Source: Pseudomonadota bacterium
GTDB lineage: Bacteria; Pseudomonadota; Alphaproteobacteria; Acetobacterales; Acetobacteraceae
Assembly: GCA_021819535.1 (NCBI GenBank)
Contig: JAKAQU010000092.1
Span: forward strand, 1-9,484
Length of the DNA stretch: 9,484 bases
Direction of reading: 5' to 3'
Shown here piece after piece: positions 6,899 to 9,484 of the stretch. Positions within the stretch are counted from its first letter, which is position 1; each line of letters opens with the position of its first letter. The position numbers were made by a program, and so were the translations under genes. Below the pieces are notes generated by a model that saw only the letters and a program-made list of their open reading frames with translations, was not told the origin of the DNA and did not search any database.

Positions 6899-6906
6899 GT
6901 GTCACG

Positions 6907-8529
6907 ATGCCTGCATCACCGTTCGAGGGCGCGAAAAACACGGCCAATTACGTGCCCTTGTCGCCGCTCAGCTTTCTCACGCGCGCTGCCGCCGTCTATC
7001 CCGACCGTCTTGCCGTTCTGCACGGCGCGCGGCGCTTCACCTGGGCCGAGAGTGCGGCGCGCTGCCGGCGCCTCGCCTCGGCGCTCGCCGCGCGCGGCAT
7101 CGGGCGCGGCGACGTGGTGGCGTTCTTGGCGCCCAATATCCCGGCCCTGTTCGAGGCGCATTTCGGCGTCCCCATGCTCGGCGCGGTGCTGAACGCCATC
7201 AATACCCGCCTCGATGCCGCAACCATCGCCTTCATCCTCGCCCATAGCGAGGCCAAGGCGCTGTTCGCCGACACTGAATATGCCGAGACGGTCGAGGCGG
7301 CGCTCGCGTTACTGCCCGAGCACGCCCGGCCCCTACTCGTCGATATCGCCGACGGCGCAGCCGGGCGCCGGCTCGCCGGCATCGAATACGAGGAATTGCT
7401 CGCCGGCGGCGATCCCGAATTTTCGGGCTCTCTTCCTGGCGATGAATGGGATCCGATCACCCTCAATTACACCTCCGGCACCACCGGCGACCCCAAGGGC
7501 GTCGTCTATCATCATCGCGGCGCCTATTTGAACGCGCTCGGCAACATCGTCACCTGGGGCATGCCGCAGCACCCGGTCTATCTCTGGACGCTGCCGATGT
7601 TCCATTGCAACGGCTGGTGCTTTCCCTGGACGATGGCGGCGCTGGCCGGCACCAATGTCTGCCTTCGCCGCATCGAGGCGCGGGCGATGTATGACGCCAT
7701 CGCCGATGCCGAGGTCAGCCATCTCTGCGGCGCGCCGATCGTGATGAATTTGCTCCTCCACGCGCCGCCGGCCGAGCGGCGCGACTTCGGCGGGCGGCGG
7801 ATCCATATGATGACGGCCGCCGCCCCGCCGCCGGCCGCGGTCATCGAGGGGATGGAGCGGCTCGGCTTCGATATCACCCATGTCTATGGGCTGACCGAGG
7901 TCTATGGTCCGGTCACGGTCTGCGCCTGGCAGGACGCCTGGGCCGGGCTCGCGCCGGAAGAGCAGGCGCGGATGAAGGCGCGCCAGGGGGTTCCCTATCC
8001 GGTGTTCGAGAGCGTGATGATCGCCGATCCCGCGACCCTCGTCCCGGTCGCCAAGGACGGCACGACGATGGGCGAGGTCTTCATGCGCGGCAATGTCGTG
8101 ATGAAGGGGTATTTCAAGAACCCGAAAGCGACCGCGGAGGCCTTCGCCGGCGGCTGGTTCCATACCGGCGATCTCGGCGTCTGGCACCCCGATGGCTATA
8201 TCGAGCTCAAGGACCGCTCCAAGGACATCATCATCTCGGGCGGCGAGAACATCTCGACGATCGAGGTCGAATCGGTGCTGCATCGCCACCCGGCGGTGCT
8301 GGATGCGGCGGTTGTCGCCAGGCCTGATGAGAAATGGGGCGAAACACCCTGCGCCTTCATTACCCTCAAGCCCGGCGCCAGCGTGACCGAGGCGGAGATC
8401 ATCGCCTTCTGCCGCGCCCATCTCGCCCATTTCAAGGCGCCGCGCCACGTGGTGTTCGGCCCGCTGCCCAAAACCTCGACCGGGAAGACGCAGAAATACA
8501 TTCTGCGGGAGAGAGCGAAGGAAGTATAA
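6907..8529 (+). CDS. AMP-forming acyl-CoA ligase (AMP-binding enzyme)
   Basis: ANL-superfamily ligase that activates a carboxylic acid with ATP to an acyl-adenylate and transfers it to coenzyme A. It has 540 residues from ATG 6907. Core motifs in order: YTSGTTGDPKG phosphate loop (from residue 188, K197), LPMFHCNGWCFPW, TAAAPPP, YGLTEVYGP (adenine and acyl pocket), GWFHTGDLGVWHPDGYIELKDRSKDIIISGGENIS (hinge region), and the C-terminal PKTSTGKTQK with catalytic K527. No signal peptide or membrane helix is seen, so it is cytoplasmic. The PMFHCNGW block and overall layout resemble the short/medium-chain fatty acyl and methylmercaptopropionate (DmdB-like) ligase group. The actual substrate cannot be told from sequence. 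It is transcribed away from denD, with no beta-oxidation genes adjacent in this window. Confidence 0.93.
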   Translation: MPASPFEGAKNTANYVPLSPLSFLTRAAAVYPDRLAVLHGARRFTWAESAARCRRLASALAARGIGRGDVVAFLAPNIPALFEAHFGVPMLGAVLNAINTRLDAATIAFILAHSEAKALFADTEYAETVEAALALLPEHARPLLVDIADGAAGRRLAGIEYEELLAGGDPEFSGSLPGDEWDPITLNYTSGTTGDPKGVVYHHRGAYLNALGNIVTWGMPQHPVYLWTLPMFHCNGWCFPWTMAALAGTNVCLRRIEARAMYDAIADAEVSHLCGAPIVMNLLLHAPPAERRDFGGRRIHMMTAAAPPPAAVIEGMERLGFDITHVYGLTEVYGPVTVCAWQDAWAGLAPEEQARMKARQGVPYPVFESVMIADPATLVPVAKDGTTMGEVFMRGNVVMKGYFKNPKATAEAFAGGWFHTGDLGVWHPDGYIELKDRSKDIIISGGENISTIEVESVLHRHPAVLDAAVVARPDEKWGETPCAFITLKPGASVTEAEIIAFCRAHLAHFKAPRHVVFGPLPKTSTGKTQKYILRERAKEV

Positions 8530-8554
8530 AAAATGTTCTTTTTGAAAAAAGAAC
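8528..8554 (-). terminator. Likely intrinsic terminator for parE
   Basis: GTTCTTTTT (8535-8543) and AAAAAGAAC (8546-8554) form a perfect 9-base-pair inverted repeat with a two-base loop. On the minus strand it is followed by ATTTTTT (8534 to 8528), a U-tract. The T run overlaps the stop codon of the convergent ligase gene. The stem is AT-rich and so only moderately stable, but position and U-tract fit termination of parE transcripts. Confidence 0.5.
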
Positions 8555-8556
8555 CA

Positions 8557-8638
8557 AAAACTTTTATTCGTTGGGCAGTGCCGTAGGCGCTGCCCTTCCA
8601 AGGATGTATGCCGCTCTGAGGGAACGAAAGAAAGTTTT
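8557..8638. repeat. Nested inverted-repeat element between convergent genes
   Basis: Outer arms at 8557-8572 and 8623-8638 are inverted copies that match at 14 of 16 positions. They enclose a second hairpin, GGGCAGTGCC and GGCGCTGCCC (8573-8582 and 8586-8595), with a GTA loop and one G-U pair among ten. The whole intergenic stretch 8530-8641 is markedly AT-richer than the genes around it. On the plus strand the right outer arm runs into TTTTATTT, so it could stop ligase transcripts, while the separate palindrome at 8535-8554 faces parE. From memory, similar runs of palindromic A/T-rich sequence recur between genes in Acetobacteraceae, so it may be a dispersed repeat. The inverted repeats are seen directly; function and dispersal are inferred. 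Confidence 0.55.
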
Positions 8639-8641
8639 ATT

Positions 8642-9484
8642 TCAAATATCCGGCGCTTCCACGGCGTGGGCGTGGGTCTGGATGAACTGAAAGCGCAGCT
8701 CTGGCTTGCGGCCCATGAGTTGTTCGACGAGATCCTCGGTGGTTGCGGCGGCCTCGTCCGGGATCGTGGCCGTGAGCAGCGTCCGCCGCTTCGGGTCCAT
8801 CGTCGTTTGGCGCAAAACGCTCGCCGGCATTTCGCCGAGCCCCTTGAAGCGGCTGATTTCCACCTTGGCGCCGGCTTTGAACGCGGTTTTCAGCAGGCGG
8901 TCGCGTTCCGCGTCGTCCATGGCGTAAAGTGAAACCGCGCCTTGGGTGAGGCGATAAAGCGGCGGTTGGGCGAGATAGAGATGGCCGCGGCGGATGAGTT
9001 CGGGGAGTTCGCGATAGAAGAACGTCATCAGGAGCGAGGCGATGTGGGCGCCGTCGACATCGGCATCGGTCATGATGATGACCCGGCCATAGCGGAGCTT
9101 GCCGGCATCGAAGCGGGCACCGGCGCCGCAGCCGAGCGCCTCGATGAGATCGCGCAACTCCTGATTTTGGCGCAGTTTATCGGCCGAGGCACTGGCGACG
9201 TTGAGGATTTTGCCGCGGAGTGGCAAGACCGCCTGGGTTTCGCGGTCGCGCGCCTGCTTGGCCGAGCCGCCGGCGCTGTCGCCTTCGACGAGGAAAATTT
9301 CCGTATCGGCCGCGGATTCGCGGGCGCAATCGGTGAGCTTGCCGGGCAGGCGGAGCCGCCTGGTCGCGGTTTTGCGCGGCGTGTCGCGGGCCTCGCGGCG
9401 GCGGAGACGCTCCTCGGCGCGCTCGATGAGATGGCCGAGCAGGGCGTCGGCCTGAGCCGGGTCGCCGGCGAGGAAATTTTCCTC
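8642..9484 (-). CDS. parE: DNA topoisomerase IV subunit B, C-terminal part (5' end outside window)
   Basis: ATPase subunit of topoisomerase IV, which with ParC unlinks daughter chromosomes. The minus-strand frame is open from the window edge to TGA at 8642, about 280 residues, so the N-terminal GHKL ATPase and transducer domains are missing. The Toprim domain is clear: EIFLVEGDSAGGSAKQARDR with its acidic residue (Glu codon 9284-9286), LPLRGKILNVASAS, IIMTDADVDGAHIASLLMTFFYR (metal-binding DxD), and EISRFKGLGEMPASVLRQTTMDP. The C-terminus QLMGRKPELRFQFIQTHA is intact. The compact Toprim without a long insert, the direct join from TDADVDGAHIASLL to FFYRELPELI, and the KGLGEMPA context fit ParE better than GyrB. 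A TTG near 9226 is internal, not a start. Confidence 0.93.
   Translation of the reverse strand, partial: EENFLAGDPAQADALLGHLIERAEERLRRREARDTPRKTATRRLRLPGKLTDCARESAADTEIFLVEGDSAGGSAKQARDRETQAVLPLRGKILNVASASADKLRQNQELRDLIEALGCGAGARFDAGKLRYGRVIIMTDADVDGAHIASLLMTFFYRELPELIRRGHLYLAQPPLYRLTQGAVSLYAMDDAERDRLLKTAFKAGAKVEISRFKGLGEMPASVLRQTTMDPKRRTLLTATIPDEAAATTEDLVEQLMGRKPELRFQFIQTHAHAVEAPDI

Noticed and set aside
6823..6906. N-terminal extension of the acyl-CoA ligase from ATG 6823
   Set aside because: No ribosome-binding site, low-complexity residues, and family proteins begin near the 6907 start, which has a strong GGGAGGGA.
7333..8601. 422-codon minus-strand frame opposite the acyl-CoA ligase
   Set aside because: Antisense shadow of a gene with all ANL motifs; it also starts inside the AT-rich intergenic element.
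8642..9484. GyrB as the identity of the right-edge gene
   Set aside because: The Toprim region and C-terminal tail (RKPELRFQFIQTHA) match ParE, and there is no sign of GyrB-specific features; the missing N-terminus prevents complete certainty.
1..9484. CRISPR arrays, insertion sequences, tRNA or rRNA genes, toxin-antitoxin or defence systems
   Set aside because: No regularly spaced repeats, transposase motifs, cloverleaf-like sequences or defence-type genes were found; apart from short junctions the window is filled by housekeeping-type genes.

Overview
The window looks like chromosome from a GC-rich alphaproteobacterium. The most likely group is Rhodospirillales, possibly Acetobacteraceae. 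This rests on the base composition and codon use, the aa3 oxidase gene order (ctaD-ctaB-coxF-like-ctaE-DUF983-SURF1), the close fit of the proteins to alphaproteobacterial families, and an AT-rich palindromic intergenic element of a kind I associate, from memory only, with Acetobacteraceae. No mobile element, CRISPR array, tRNA or rRNA is visible.

Left part (1-5775, + strand): the distal part of a cytochrome c oxidase operon. It holds the 3' three quarters of ctaD (subunit I), ctaB (heme O synthase), a 50-residue CoxF-like membrane protein, ctaE (subunit III), a DUF983 zinc-ribbon membrane protein, a SURF1-family assembly factor, and an M32 carboxypeptidase joined to SURF1 by a 4-base overlap. 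The genes are tightly packed and probably co-transcribed. The first six fit one purpose: making, hemylating and assembling an A1-type heme-copper oxidase in the inner membrane. The Cox11/CtaG gene that usually lies between coxF and ctaE is missing. A short TTG-started frame that overlaps the coxF stop may be what remains of it.

Middle (5783-6772, - strand): a NAD-dependent epimerase/dehydratase-fold enzyme that closely resembles D-erythronate dehydrogenase (DenD). It converges on the peptidase gene with only 7 bases between the stops. A 134-base divergent intergenic region separates it from an AMP-forming acyl-CoA ligase gene (6907-8529, + strand).

Right part: the ligase converges on the 3' end of parE (topoisomerase IV subunit B, - strand, running off the right edge). 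The 112 bases between them form an unusually AT-rich set of nested inverted repeats that probably ends transcription from both sides and may be a dispersed repeat. Most of the window is ordinary core metabolism. The points worth a second look are the missing ctaG with its possible scar, the palindromic element, the peptidase in the oxidase operon, and the solitary denD.
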